A stretch of 27,966 nt of DNA, taken from positions 1 through 27,966 of the forward strand of contig CAYFJO010000103.1 in the NCBI GenBank assembly GCA_964343305.1, written 5' to 3'. Below the pieces are notes generated by a model, which was given only the letters and a program-made list of their open reading frames with translations, did no database searches and was not told the DNA's origin. The stretch comes from CAYFJO01 sp964343305 (lineage in GTDB: Bacteria; Planctomycetota; Planctomycetia; Pirellulales; Pirellulaceae). Each line of letters starts with the position of its first letter. Positions within the stretch are counted from its first letter, which is position 1. The position numbers were made by a program, and so were the translations under genes. Positions 8,549 through 15,819 of this stretch are shown in pieces.

Positions 8549-9112
8549 GTGATCCTTGAAGGCATCGTAACGACGATCAACGACGATGACAGCGTGAACA
8601 TTTCGCCGATGGGACCGATGGTGGACACCTCGATGTCGACGCTGACTTTGCGTCCATACCAAACTTCGACGACTTATCAAAACTTGCGGCGAGTGGGCCA
8701 GGGCATTTTCCATGTCACGGACGACGTTGAATTGCTCGCGCGTGCAGCGGTCAGCCGGTTGGAAGGACTGCCGAAGATGCGACCGGCTTCGGCGGTTACT
8801 GGAATGATTCTTGTCGATGCGTGCCGATGGTACGCGTTTGAAGTTTCATCGCTCGACGACCGCGAAGATCGGACCACCATCCAGTGCAAGATCGTTGATC
8901 GAGGCCGCCAGCGAGATTTTCTTGGATTCAATCGGGCGAAACATGCCGTCGTCGAAGCGGCGATTCTCGCGACGCGAACGCAATTCCTGCCCGCAGATGA
9001 GATCCTCGCGGAATTCGAACGGCTGGGCATGATCGTTGACAAGACGGCGGGCGAACAGGAACGGGTCGCTTTTGACTTTCTAAAAGAATTTGTCTGTGAC
9101 GAATTGTGTTAA
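8549..9112 (+). CDS. DUF447-family protein, FMN-binding split-barrel type
   Basis: A 187-residue protein whose start VILEGIVTTINDDDSVNISPMGP matches the DUF447 signature (short strand, EGIVTT, N-x-A/S-PMG). Known DUF447 structures from methanogens are flavin-binding split barrels, and the family occurs with tetrahydromethanopterin/methanofuran C1-transfer genes in bacteria. Further recognisable parts are ARAAVSRLEGLPKMRPA and FLGFNRAKHAVVEAAILATR. The open frame runs further upstream inside pabA, but the first start that keeps the family N-terminus is GTG at 8549, 22 bases after the pabA stop, with only a weak ctgag ribosome site. It ends 26 bases before the convergent glycosyltransferase stop. 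A redox or hydride-carrier step in C1-cofactor synthesis is an inference from context. Confidence 0.82.
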   Translation: MILEGIVTTINDDDSVNISPMGPMVDTSMSTLTLRPYQTSTTYQNLRRVGQGIFHVTDDVELLARAAVSRLEGLPKMRPASAVTGMILVDACRWYAFEVSSLDDREDRTTIQCKIVDRGRQRDFLGFNRAKHAVVEAAILATRTQFLPADEILAEFERLGMIVDKTAGEQERVAFDFLKEFVCDELC

Positions 9113-9138
9113 CTGGTTCGCTGACCATCATCTTTCTG

Positions 9139-10296
9139 TCACACCCGATTCGCTTTGAGTTCCGCGAGTGGATAATGTGTGTCGCGCCAGCGGATGCCAT
9201 TGTTCCAGAACGCTAGGACGGTGGACCGCAGTTGAATGTACACGAAAATGACCACCGTCAGGGGAAATGCGATCGAACACCACCAGCGTAGCCTGGCCTG
9301 CAATGCCGACGCCATGCATAACAACAGTAAGCACACGGCGATCAAGCCGTTCAAAACCTGAGTCGTCCCGGTCGTCAGAAAAACGCCGACGAATGGCCAC
9401 ACATGCATCGAAAGCGCGACCGTGGCCGAAAGCACAATGATCCACACTTGATAATCAACGCCCGAAAACGCATTCTTTTCCAGCCCAACGATCACCTCAC
9501 TCAAAGATCCGTACCAAGGCACGTGCATCGTTTCGCTGGCATAGAGCATTTCTTGGCGGTAGCCGTTCTTCTTGACAAGTTTGCCGAGTTTCAAATCGTC
9601 GTCCGGCCGCATCGCAATGGCTTCGTGACCGCCGATCGCTTGATAAACTTCTGCCCGGATCAAATTAAACGCTCCGATGCCGACATGGCAGCGGCTTTTG
9701 GGATCGGTCACTTTCCAGGGTTTGATGAAACACGTGAAGTACAGCCCGAATGTGATGACAAACGATTCCAAGAACCAATTGGGCATCACGATGCGAGGCA
9801 AGATGGGCAGGTGGTCAAGTTGGTTTTCGGTGGCATATCGAATCGCTCGACGTAACACGGTTGGATCGAAAACCACGTCGGCGTCCGTGAACAGCAGCCA
9901 CTCGCCGGTCGCAAGTTGCGCTCCCATTTCGAGCGCGTGATTCTTACCCAGCCAACCAGAAGGAAGTTCGTCGACGTGGATCACGCGAACGCGGCTGTCG
10001 CCACTGGCCAACTGGTCGATCATCGCACCAGTGGCGTCCGTCGAACGATCATTCACTGCGATGATTTCGAGGTTGCCGTAGTCCAATTCCAACAGCGACT
10101 TCAAAGCCGGTTCAATGTTCTTGGCTTCATTTCGCGCCGCCACCACCAGCGAAATTCGCGGCAAGTCGCCGACAAAAAGTGGATCCACATCCGCCAGTCG
10201 TCGAATACGCCGATTGCCGATCAAAACGTAGCTGCCGATGACCACGACGCTGAACAAAGTCAGCACCGCAAGCCAGAATAGAATCGGTCCAAGCAC
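9139..10296 (-). CDS. Membrane-bound family 2 glycosyltransferase (HpnB-like)
   Basis: A 385-residue GT-A glycosyltransferase. One N-terminal membrane helix (about 5-25) precedes the catalytic domain: RISLVVAARNEAKNIEPAL, LEIIAVNDRSTDAT, the LPSGWLGKNHAL segment, the metal-binding LLFTDADVVF, and the acidic DDDLKLGKLVKKNG block. Three or four C-terminal helices follow (around WIIVLSATVALSMHVWPFVG and LNGLIAVCLLLLCMASAL). The order and the PSGWLGK motif resemble the hopanoid-associated HpnB and related lipid glycosyltransferases; the acceptor is not identifiable. The open frame reaches 10428, but the GTG at 10296 has GGAG six bases upstream and begins right before the first membrane helix. It follows the unrecognised exported gene by 37 bases on the same strand. 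Confidence 0.87.
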   Translation of the reverse strand: MLGPILFWLAVLTLFSVVVIGSYVLIGNRRIRRLADVDPLFVGDLPRISLVVAARNEAKNIEPALKSLLELDYGNLEIIAVNDRSTDATGAMIDQLASGDSRVRVIHVDELPSGWLGKNHALEMGAQLATGEWLLFTDADVVFDPTVLRRAIRYATENQLDHLPILPRIVMPNWFLESFVITFGLYFTCFIKPWKVTDPKSRCHVGIGAFNLIRAEVYQAIGGHEAIAMRPDDDLKLGKLVKKNGYRQEMLYASETMHVPWYGSLSEVIVGLEKNAFSGVDYQVWIIVLSATVALSMHVWPFVGVFLTTGTTQVLNGLIAVCLLLLCMASALQARLRWWCSIAFPLTVVIFVYIQLRSTVLAFWNNGIRWRDTHYPLAELKANRV

Positions 10297-10333
10297 GATG
10301 CACTCCGTTGGATAGGAAAGAGAGGAAGGACTT

Positions 10334-11572
10334 TCATGGCCCACGGATGTCCCGGCCGGGCGGCGGTGGTGACGGCTGTTTCCAGTTGAATTCGTTTTCG
10401 TAGGAAATCGCAAGATACGGTGTGGCAAGTCGCTGGCCTCCTTTGAACTTCGACGTCAAGAGTGCGTCAAGCGTGCCGCTGGTCAACAGCGTGCGTTCAA
10501 CGGGCCAAGTGGGCTTGCCGGTGTGCATCATCCGTTCAATGCCGCTGAGCAAGTGGGCGAAATGTTGAAACGGGCGTTCCTCTTGCGTCCAAAACAAAGT
10601 CGAAGCGGTTCGTCCATCTTCGTATCGCCAGGCACACGCCCATTCAAGCACGGCGTATTGCAGACAAAAGACGCAAACGCGCAAGCCATCCTTGTAATCG
10701 ATAACCAACAAAACCGGTTCGCGCGCGACCTCTTCGATCGTTTTGCCCTTGGGAACCTTTTTCGCTCTCAACCGCAACAAAGTCTCGTCGAGCAAACGAC
10801 GGTCGTAAACTCCGCGATCGGCCGCCTTCCAAACTTCGTCCCCTTCGATTGTGTACACCGATTGAACCCCTGTCTCGCCACCCGTGCGACGTTCAACCAA
10901 CGATTGGACCATCTCCAGGGCGTGAAATCCATAGGCGTCGATCCGATGATACGAGACGGCAACGAGTTGCTTGATTTTGGCATCGCGTTTCAAATCGACC
11001 GGTGGGTAGCGCCACAGAATCGGCAGCGACGAGCCGGCCATCATCGGAATTCGCAAACGTTGGGCTTGATCGTAAATCCACTTGGCATCCTTCCACGTAT
11101 CCGCCAGATGTTTGTCGCAGAAGACCGGAACAACCCGATCACTCTTTTCGAACACCTTGATGATCTCGCCGAACAGCCGCCGCTTGGGAAACATGAATTG
11201 TCCCGTCTCGGACTCAGGATACTTGCCGTGTTCGGCGATCAACAACACGCCGTCGACGGCCAGTTCGCCCGTCCCAAGTGTCAGCGCATCGGCGACGGTT
11301 TTGTAGATTGGGAATCCGTGTTTCTTCGACAATTCGCGACTCTTGTCGTTGTCCGGAACCTGGTCGGTATGGAGGGACACCAGATTCAGCTTGGGCCGCT
11401 TCCCTTTTCCATCCAATGTATCCGTTTGCAATAAACGGCTGACGATCACATCTGCATGCGAATTGTGATAGTACGTTGTGACAACGGCGGCGATGTTGGG
11501 GACTTTTTCCGTCTGTCCGATTACGGATCCTGTTGATAGCACGAAGAGTAAAAAGGCAATCCGAAATTGCAT
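10334..11572 (-). CDS. Exported protein, weakly Gfo/Idh-like, unknown function
   Basis: A 412-residue protein with a signal peptide (MQFRIAFLLFVLSTGSVIGQ). I do not recognise a named domain. The N-terminal third (NIAAVVTTYYHNSHADVIVSR, KKHGFPIYKTVADALTLG, AVDGVLLIAEHGKYP) reads like the Rossmann half of a Gfo/Idh/MocA protein: strand, helix starting HADVI, then a second strand and a GVLLIAEHG edge. The glycine-rich nucleotide loop is missing. The remainder has alternating charged helices and ends in a Pro-rich tail (WKQPSPPPPGRD). I believe homologues occur widely in planctomycetes as hypothetical proteins. The start at 11572 is chosen for the signal peptide; its ribosome site is weak (gagtag). 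It precedes the glycosyltransferase by 37 bases, so a shared role with envelope glycans is possible. Confidence 0.75.
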   Translation of the reverse strand: MQFRIAFLLFVLSTGSVIGQTEKVPNIAAVVTTYYHNSHADVIVSRLLQTDTLDGKGKRPKLNLVSLHTDQVPDNDKSRELSKKHGFPIYKTVADALTLGTGELAVDGVLLIAEHGKYPESETGQFMFPKRRLFGEIIKVFEKSDRVVPVFCDKHLADTWKDAKWIYDQAQRLRIPMMAGSSLPILWRYPPVDLKRDAKIKQLVAVSYHRIDAYGFHALEMVQSLVERRTGGETGVQSVYTIEGDEVWKAADRGVYDRRLLDETLLRLRAKKVPKGKTIEEVAREPVLLVIDYKDGLRVCVFCLQYAVLEWACAWRYEDGRTASTLFWTQEERPFQHFAHLLSGIERMMHTGKPTWPVERTLLTSGTLDALLTSKFKGGQRLATPYLAISYENEFNWKQPSPPPPGRDIRGP

Positions 11573-11691
11573 GGATCTACTCGCGGTTGTCGGGGTGGAT
11601 GTGATTCGATTGATCTGGACCCATTTTAGTCGATTTGACAAACTCTCGCCCACTTCGATCCGAATTGTCCTCACGCTCAGGAGTTTGTCTC

Positions 11692-12210
11692 GTGAAAAAC
11701 ACTCAAATCTGGACAGTCGCCATTGCCTTGTTTCTAATTGGAATGACCGCTTGCGATGTGCTGGCGGGGTTCAAGCTTCCCAATCTGAACCCATTTGCAA
11801 AAAAGGATCCGGCTCCCAAACCAGCGCCGCCCAAGCCGCCGTCGAAGAGTATGCTTAGTTGGCCAAAGTTGCCGTCGTTGCCGAAAGTCAATTTGTTTCC
11901 ACCGAAGAAACCAGGCGAACCTTCGACATGGCAAAAGATGAACGCAGGCACGAAGTCGTTCGTTGACAAGACGGTCGACTTTTTGAACCCCTGGGATTCC
12001 AAGCCCGCGCCAAAACAGAGCCGCAGAGTCACTGGCACGCAACGAGTCTACGACGGCAGTCCTTCGGCATCGAAACAGGAACCGAAAACAAAATCGGGCT
12101 TTCTGCCGAAGATATCGCTCCCGAATCCGTTCAAGCCATCGAAACCCGCCGCCGAGCCGCCGCGAGCTGTGAACGATTTTCTAAAACGTCCCCGACCGCC
12201 AATTGATTGA
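11692..12210 (+). CDS. Pro/Lys-rich small secreted protein
   Basis: A 172-residue protein with an N-terminal hydrophobic segment (IWTVAIALFLIGMTACDVLAG) and then a low-complexity body of Pro, Lys, Ser and Trp with repeated LPxxNPF-type pieces (FKLPNLNPFAKK, SLPKVNLFPPKK, SLPNPFKPSKP). A short amphipathic stretch (TWQKMNAGTKSFVDKTVDFLNPWDS) is the only part likely to form a helix. The Cys in MTACDVLAG could be a non-standard lipid-attachment site. The start is GTG at 11692 with aggag eight bases before it; a longer frame starting at 11635 lacks support. No enzyme motif is visible, so a structural envelope or peptidoglycan-associated role is a guess. It is divergent from the exported gene at 11572. 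Confidence 0.75.
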   Translation: MKNTQIWTVAIALFLIGMTACDVLAGFKLPNLNPFAKKDPAPKPAPPKPPSKSMLSWPKLPSLPKVNLFPPKKPGEPSTWQKMNAGTKSFVDKTVDFLNPWDSKPAPKQSRRVTGTQRVYDGSPSASKQEPKTKSGFLPKISLPNPFKPSKPAAEPPRAVNDFLKRPRPPID

Positions 12211-12270
12211 GGCTGTCGTAATTCGTTCCGCTCAAATCATCATTCGACCACCAAAATCAGTGGGCATCCA

Positions 12271-14280
12271 TTAGTGTGCCGAACGCGCGAATTCGATCTG
12301 CCATTTCTCGATTTCGGCCGCGGAAACTTCTGCTTGATGAAGTACGAGTCGATATCTCAATACCAGCGGATCGGTTTTTGATAGAGCAACCGGTTCCTGT
12401 CCCGGATAGACAGGGTTTTGCATGCTTCCTCGCCGCCGAAGGATCCACCTTTGCGGAAAACCGGCCGACGATGGATGGCAGAGAATCGTGAGTCCGCTCT
12501 TGCTGTCCCCCGCAAAACTGGCAAGCATGTCGAGCCAAGGTCCGCCGTCGATCGCCGTTCTTTGCGGAGCCAGTTCGCCAGTTCTGCCAATGAAGCGAAT
12601 ATCGTCCGGCAGTCGAACTCGCACAGAGAATCCACCGTAGCCTTTGTCGTTATCGGAACCGCCCAACCGAATGTTTTCTTCCAGTGCACGCAAACGAATT
12701 TCGAAATCGATCATGCGATGTCTGTCGGTGCGCGGATGAATTTGAATTGCCGTTTTTTCGTCAACGAGCGGTTTTGGTTCGCCGTCTGGTCCGTTCCACT
12801 GCGACGATTTCCACAACACGCGTGTCTCCAGGATTGCGGACCCTGAATCGGTAACGTGTGTTTCCGCCGATTGCACATCCCATTGAAAATCCTTGCACGC
12901 CCAGCCATCGCCAATCATATTGTCGCCGACCCACAGTTGGTGCCAGGCCCAAAAGATGCCGCGGTGATGAAGGTGATCTTTGGGAAAGTCCTCGGTCAGC
13001 ACGTTTCCATCCAGGTCGTAAAGGGGATGAATGTAATGAGCCCGTGGGTATTTGCCGTCTCGCGATTTGGTCTTGCGCTGGTAAAACAGCACGTCCGTCT
13101 TGCCCTCGCGAAACAGCAGACCTTCGTCGGTCTTCACCACATTGATCGATTGAGAGCGAGCATCGCCAGTCAACCAATCGAGCGTAAAGGATGCGAATGT
13201 GATGTGCTTGTAATCGTCGCGCTCGTAAAGAATGCCAATTCGGCCATCGTTGAGTTTTGTCAGGCAAGTGTATGCTGACGAGGGTTTGTAGATGGTTCTG
13301 CTGACTGGCCATGTTTTGCCTTCGTCAAGACTGAGCCGCACGGTGACGTTGTTGCGAGACCGGCTGGCGGGGTTGGCGAACAAGATGCGACTTTTACTCT
13401 TTTCACTGGGCCAAGAGTAGCGGAGGATGCTGGCCTGACATTGTGGCTCGACAAGCGTTTTGTCAAACGAGGTCTTCGACCAGGTTACTCCGCCGTCACG
13501 GCTGCGGGCGATCATGCGGACACCGGCCAAGTCGGGACGTCCTCCGGAACGAGCCCAATGATTGCGGGCGTTTAGCAGCAATTCGGATTGGCCGTCGACC
13601 ATGGTCTCAACCGTCTGGCATTCGTTGGTGTGCAAGTCAGAGTCGCTTCCTAACTGCCAAGTTTTTCCATGATCGTCGCTAAAAAACATGTGAGCCGTGC
13701 TAGGTCCCGATTTGTCTTTCGTTTCGCGATGATACGCGGGAATGACCAAGCGTCCTTTGTGCGGACCATGCTTGATCTGAATGCCAATGCCCGGCCCCAC
13801 GGCATAGAATCCCCACTGCGGTTTCTTGACGTCCTTGGTGATGTCGGTCGCCTTGGCCCACGTCAGGCCATCGTCCTTGCTGTGGGAGACCAGCACGTCC
13901 GCGCCGTTACGCTGCATTACCATCCAGATGACACTGTCCTCTTCGTCAATAACCACCGTTGGATTCGCAATCGTGACATTTTTATCACCACCTTCTTCAT
14001 AAACCAGCCGCAACTTGCCCCACGTTCTCCCACCGTCCGTCGAACGTTTGAGCAGGACGTCGTTGTTGCCCAAGTCCTCGCGGCTGAACCGCCGGCCTTC
14101 GCAGAAGGCCAGGATGGTGCCCTTGTCGGTCGCGATCACTGCGGGAATACGAAATGTGTGATAGCCTTCGGTTCCGCTCACGAACACGTCGTTTTGAAGA
14201 AAATCGTCGTCGCCAACAACAGAACCAGTGGCGATAACAAGAAGCAAAAACGTTGTCGCAATACTTGGACAGGTGTTCAT
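12271..14280 (-). CDS. Exo-sialidase fused to a DUF6807 (PmoA-like) domain
   Basis: A 669-residue exported protein. After a signal peptide (MNTCPSIATTFLLLVIATGS), residues ~25-380 form a GH33-type six-bladed propeller: the FRIP catalytic-arginine motif at 43-46 and five Asp boxes (STDGGRTW 80-87, SKDDGLTW 134-141, SDDHGKTW 201-208, SRDGGVTW 260-267, SLDEGKTW 317-324). A likely catalytic tyrosine is in SAYTCL (about 337) and a likely glutamate in NECQTVE (220-225). From ~400 a second domain begins (HYIHPLYDLDGNVLTEDFPKDHLHHRG) that I take to be DUF6807, a family of planctomycete-rich beta proteins. The start at 14280 has aggag eight bases upstream. It lies 44 bases behind the Nudix gene. It probably removes sialic or related acids from external glycans. 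Confidence 0.87.
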   Translation of the reverse strand: MNTCPSIATTFLLLVIATGSVVGDDDFLQNDVFVSGTEGYHTFRIPAVIATDKGTILAFCEGRRFSREDLGNNDVLLKRSTDGGRTWGKLRLVYEEGGDKNVTIANPTVVIDEEDSVIWMVMQRNGADVLVSHSKDDGLTWAKATDITKDVKKPQWGFYAVGPGIGIQIKHGPHKGRLVIPAYHRETKDKSGPSTAHMFFSDDHGKTWQLGSDSDLHTNECQTVETMVDGQSELLLNARNHWARSGGRPDLAGVRMIARSRDGGVTWSKTSFDKTLVEPQCQASILRYSWPSEKSKSRILFANPASRSRNNVTVRLSLDEGKTWPVSRTIYKPSSAYTCLTKLNDGRIGILYERDDYKHITFASFTLDWLTGDARSQSINVVKTDEGLLFREGKTDVLFYQRKTKSRDGKYPRAHYIHPLYDLDGNVLTEDFPKDHLHHRGIFWAWHQLWVGDNMIGDGWACKDFQWDVQSAETHVTDSGSAILETRVLWKSSQWNGPDGEPKPLVDEKTAIQIHPRTDRHRMIDFEIRLRALEENIRLGGSDNDKGYGGFSVRVRLPDDIRFIGRTGELAPQRTAIDGGPWLDMLASFAGDSKSGLTILCHPSSAGFPQRWILRRRGSMQNPVYPGQEPVALSKTDPLVLRYRLVLHQAEVSAAEIEKWQIEFARSAH

Positions 14281-14324
14281 GGCAAGATCTCCTGCCACCA
14301 ATGTGCGATAGTTGTCACGAGAAT

Positions 14325-14723
14325 TCAAGTGGTTTTCATGGCCAGCATCCGAAGTAACTCAGCATTCGCATCGGGAAACTTATATTCTTTTAACGCTTCG
14401 CGCGACACCCACCGAAATGGTGCACTTGGTTCTGGGAAGGGAGATGCGGGCACGCAGTCGAAAATATGAAGCAGCAGAGTGCCGTGTGCATAGCGATGCA
14501 AATGCGACGAATATTGCCGGGCAACTTCAATCGCCAGTCCCGTCTCTTCGAGGCATTCACGTCTTGCGGCTTCTTCGGGAGTCTCGCCAGCCTCGACATC
14601 GATTTTTCCGCCAGGGAATTCCCAGAACGCAGCCAGCGGCACACCGTTGGGTCGCTGCCCGATGAGAAATCGCTCCCCGTCACGTACGACAGCAATCGCG
14701 ATTTGGGTAGGCTCGGATGCCAC
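14325..14723 (-). CDS. Nudix hydrolase, MutT-like
   Basis: A 132-residue Nudix protein, probably a nucleotide-pool pyrophosphatase of the 8-oxo-dGTP type, to judge from size and the FLIGQRPNG and AAFWEFPGGKI segments. The Nudix box RECLEETGL with its metal-binding glutamates is intact. The turn before it is two residues longer than in the usual G-x5-E spacing: GGKIDVEAGE has seven residues between G and E. The start is GTG at 14723; an upstream in-frame TGA excludes an earlier one, and no ribosome site is evident, which suggests translation coupled to fabI, whose stop lies 18 bases upstream. The C-terminal PFRWVSREALKEYKFPDANAELL helix matches MutT/CTP-pyrophosphohydrolase members. Confidence 0.88.
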   Translation of the reverse strand: MASEPTQIAIAVVRDGERFLIGQRPNGVPLAAFWEFPGGKIDVEAGETPEEAARRECLEETGLAIEVARQYSSHLHRYAHGTLLLHIFDCVPASPFPEPSAPFRWVSREALKEYKFPDANAELLRMLAMKTT

Positions 14724-14741
14724 GAATCAAGACATAGTCAT

Positions 14742-15560
14742 TTAAGTTTGAAGTTCGTCCAACAAGCGGCCCGGCGAACCCATCATGTTGTATCCTGCAT
14801 CGACGTGCAGGATTTCGCCAGTGATGCCGTCCGACATATCAGACAACAAGAATGCGCCGGTACGGCCAACTTCGTCGTGCGTAATGTTGCGTCCCATCGG
14901 CGAAACTTTTTCGTACAACGTTTCCATTCCCTTGGCACCGACCGCGGATGACGCCAGCGTCTTCAACGGTCCGGCGCTCAACGCGTTGACGCGAATCCCT
15001 TTCGGGCCCAGGTCGAATGCCGCATACTTCATCGCGCTGTCCAGCGCCGCTTTGCAGACACCCATGATGTTGTAGCCGGGCACACATCGTTCGCCACCGA
15101 AGTAGGTCATCGTCACGATCGAACTGCGATCGGACATAATGTCCTTCGCTGCGTTGGCAACAGCCAGCAAACTGTATGCGCTGATCTCCATCGCCAACTT
15201 GAAGCCTTCGCGGCTTGTCGCGACCGTTTCGCCGCAGAGGTCATCCAGTGTCGCAAAAGCGATCGAATGCAACAAAAAGTCGATCTGTCCAAACTCGTCT
15301 TTGGCCCTGGACATCACAGCCGCGATGTCATCGTCTGAACGGACGTCCAGCGGCAAGAGAAACTTGGCACCTTCATGACTATCCGTGCATTTGGCGACGC
15401 GACGATGGTTCTTCTTTTTGTCATCGTCAGGCTTGTCCGGCAGATGCGAGAATCCACACAGTCCACCCCCATCCAAAATCTCTTTTGCGATGGCCCAAGC
15501 GATGGACCGTTCGTTGGCCACGCCAAGAATCAAACCTTTTTTTCCATCAAACAACGCCAT
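14742..15560 (-). CDS. fabI: Enoyl-[acyl-carrier-protein] reductase (NADH)
   Basis: Reduces trans-2-enoyl-ACP in the last step of each fatty acid elongation cycle. The 272-residue short-chain dehydrogenase fold shows the FabI form of the cofactor loop (GVANERSIAWAIA, residues ~13-25), HSIAFA at the strand-4 end and the active-site pair Tyr153 (TYFGGER) and Tyr163-x6-Lys170 (YNIMGVCK), followed by RVNALSAGPLKTLASS. Compared with E. coli FabI, a longer Asp/Lys-rich segment (LPDKPDDDKKKNHRR) follows strand 2; I believe this is common in planctomycete FabI. ATG at 15560 is chosen because gaggtg sits six bases upstream; the GTG at 15569 overlaps that ribosome site. It is first in a minus-strand run with the Nudix and sialidase genes. 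Confidence 0.95.
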   Translation of the reverse strand: MALFDGKKGLILGVANERSIAWAIAKEILDGGGLCGFSHLPDKPDDDKKKNHRRVAKCTDSHEGAKFLLPLDVRSDDDIAAVMSRAKDEFGQIDFLLHSIAFATLDDLCGETVATSREGFKLAMEISAYSLLAVANAAKDIMSDRSSIVTMTYFGGERCVPGYNIMGVCKAALDSAMKYAAFDLGPKGIRVNALSAGPLKTLASSAVGAKGMETLYEKVSPMGRNITHDEVGRTGAFLLSDMSDGITGEILHVDAGYNMMGSPGRLLDELQT

Positions 15561-15819
15561 GAAAGGCACCTCACGATCGTCTAGTCCTGCGGTGTGGAAT
15601 TTTGAACAGTAACAGAATACTCATTTGCCGATCTTTCGGCCATCGTGGATGACAATAACAAAGAATAATGAAAAAATGTAGTCCGTATGATCAATAATTA
15701 AGATCAATTACGCATCACATACGTAGAATCGTTAAATCTAATTGATGACATTCCCGTTTGCGTGGTGTACAATTGATAACTGCGACAGGGATTCAAATAC
15801 ATGTAAGGAGTTTTAAACG
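15561..15819. other. AT-rich divergent control region
   Basis: This stretch between fabI and the sigma-54 activator is clearly more AT-rich than its surroundings, most strongly at 15650-15745. It contains a short palindrome, TGATC-nine bases-GATCA, at 15688-15706, and GATCAAT is directly repeated there. The plus-strand promoter is listed separately. I could not settle a fabI promoter on the minus strand: TTGATC hexamers occur there but without a well-spaced -10. Confidence 0.5.
15745..15773 (+). promoter_or_regulatory. Sigma-70-like promoter of the sigma-54 activator gene
   Basis: -35 ATGACA (15745-15750) and -10 TACAAT (15768-15773), each five of six to consensus, are separated by 17 bases. 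The start of transcription would fall near 15780, leaving a leader of about 40 bases that carries aaggag at 15805-15810 before the ATG at 15820. Confidence 0.6.

Noticed and set aside
10523..11434. Open frame of 303 residues on the plus strand
   Set aside because: Antisense to the exported gene at 10334-11572, which has a signal peptide and sensible composition; no family motif in the shadow.
13669..14469. Open frame of 266 residues on the plus strand
   Set aside because: Spans the antisense of the sialidase N-terminus and part of the Nudix gene, both with clear family motifs.
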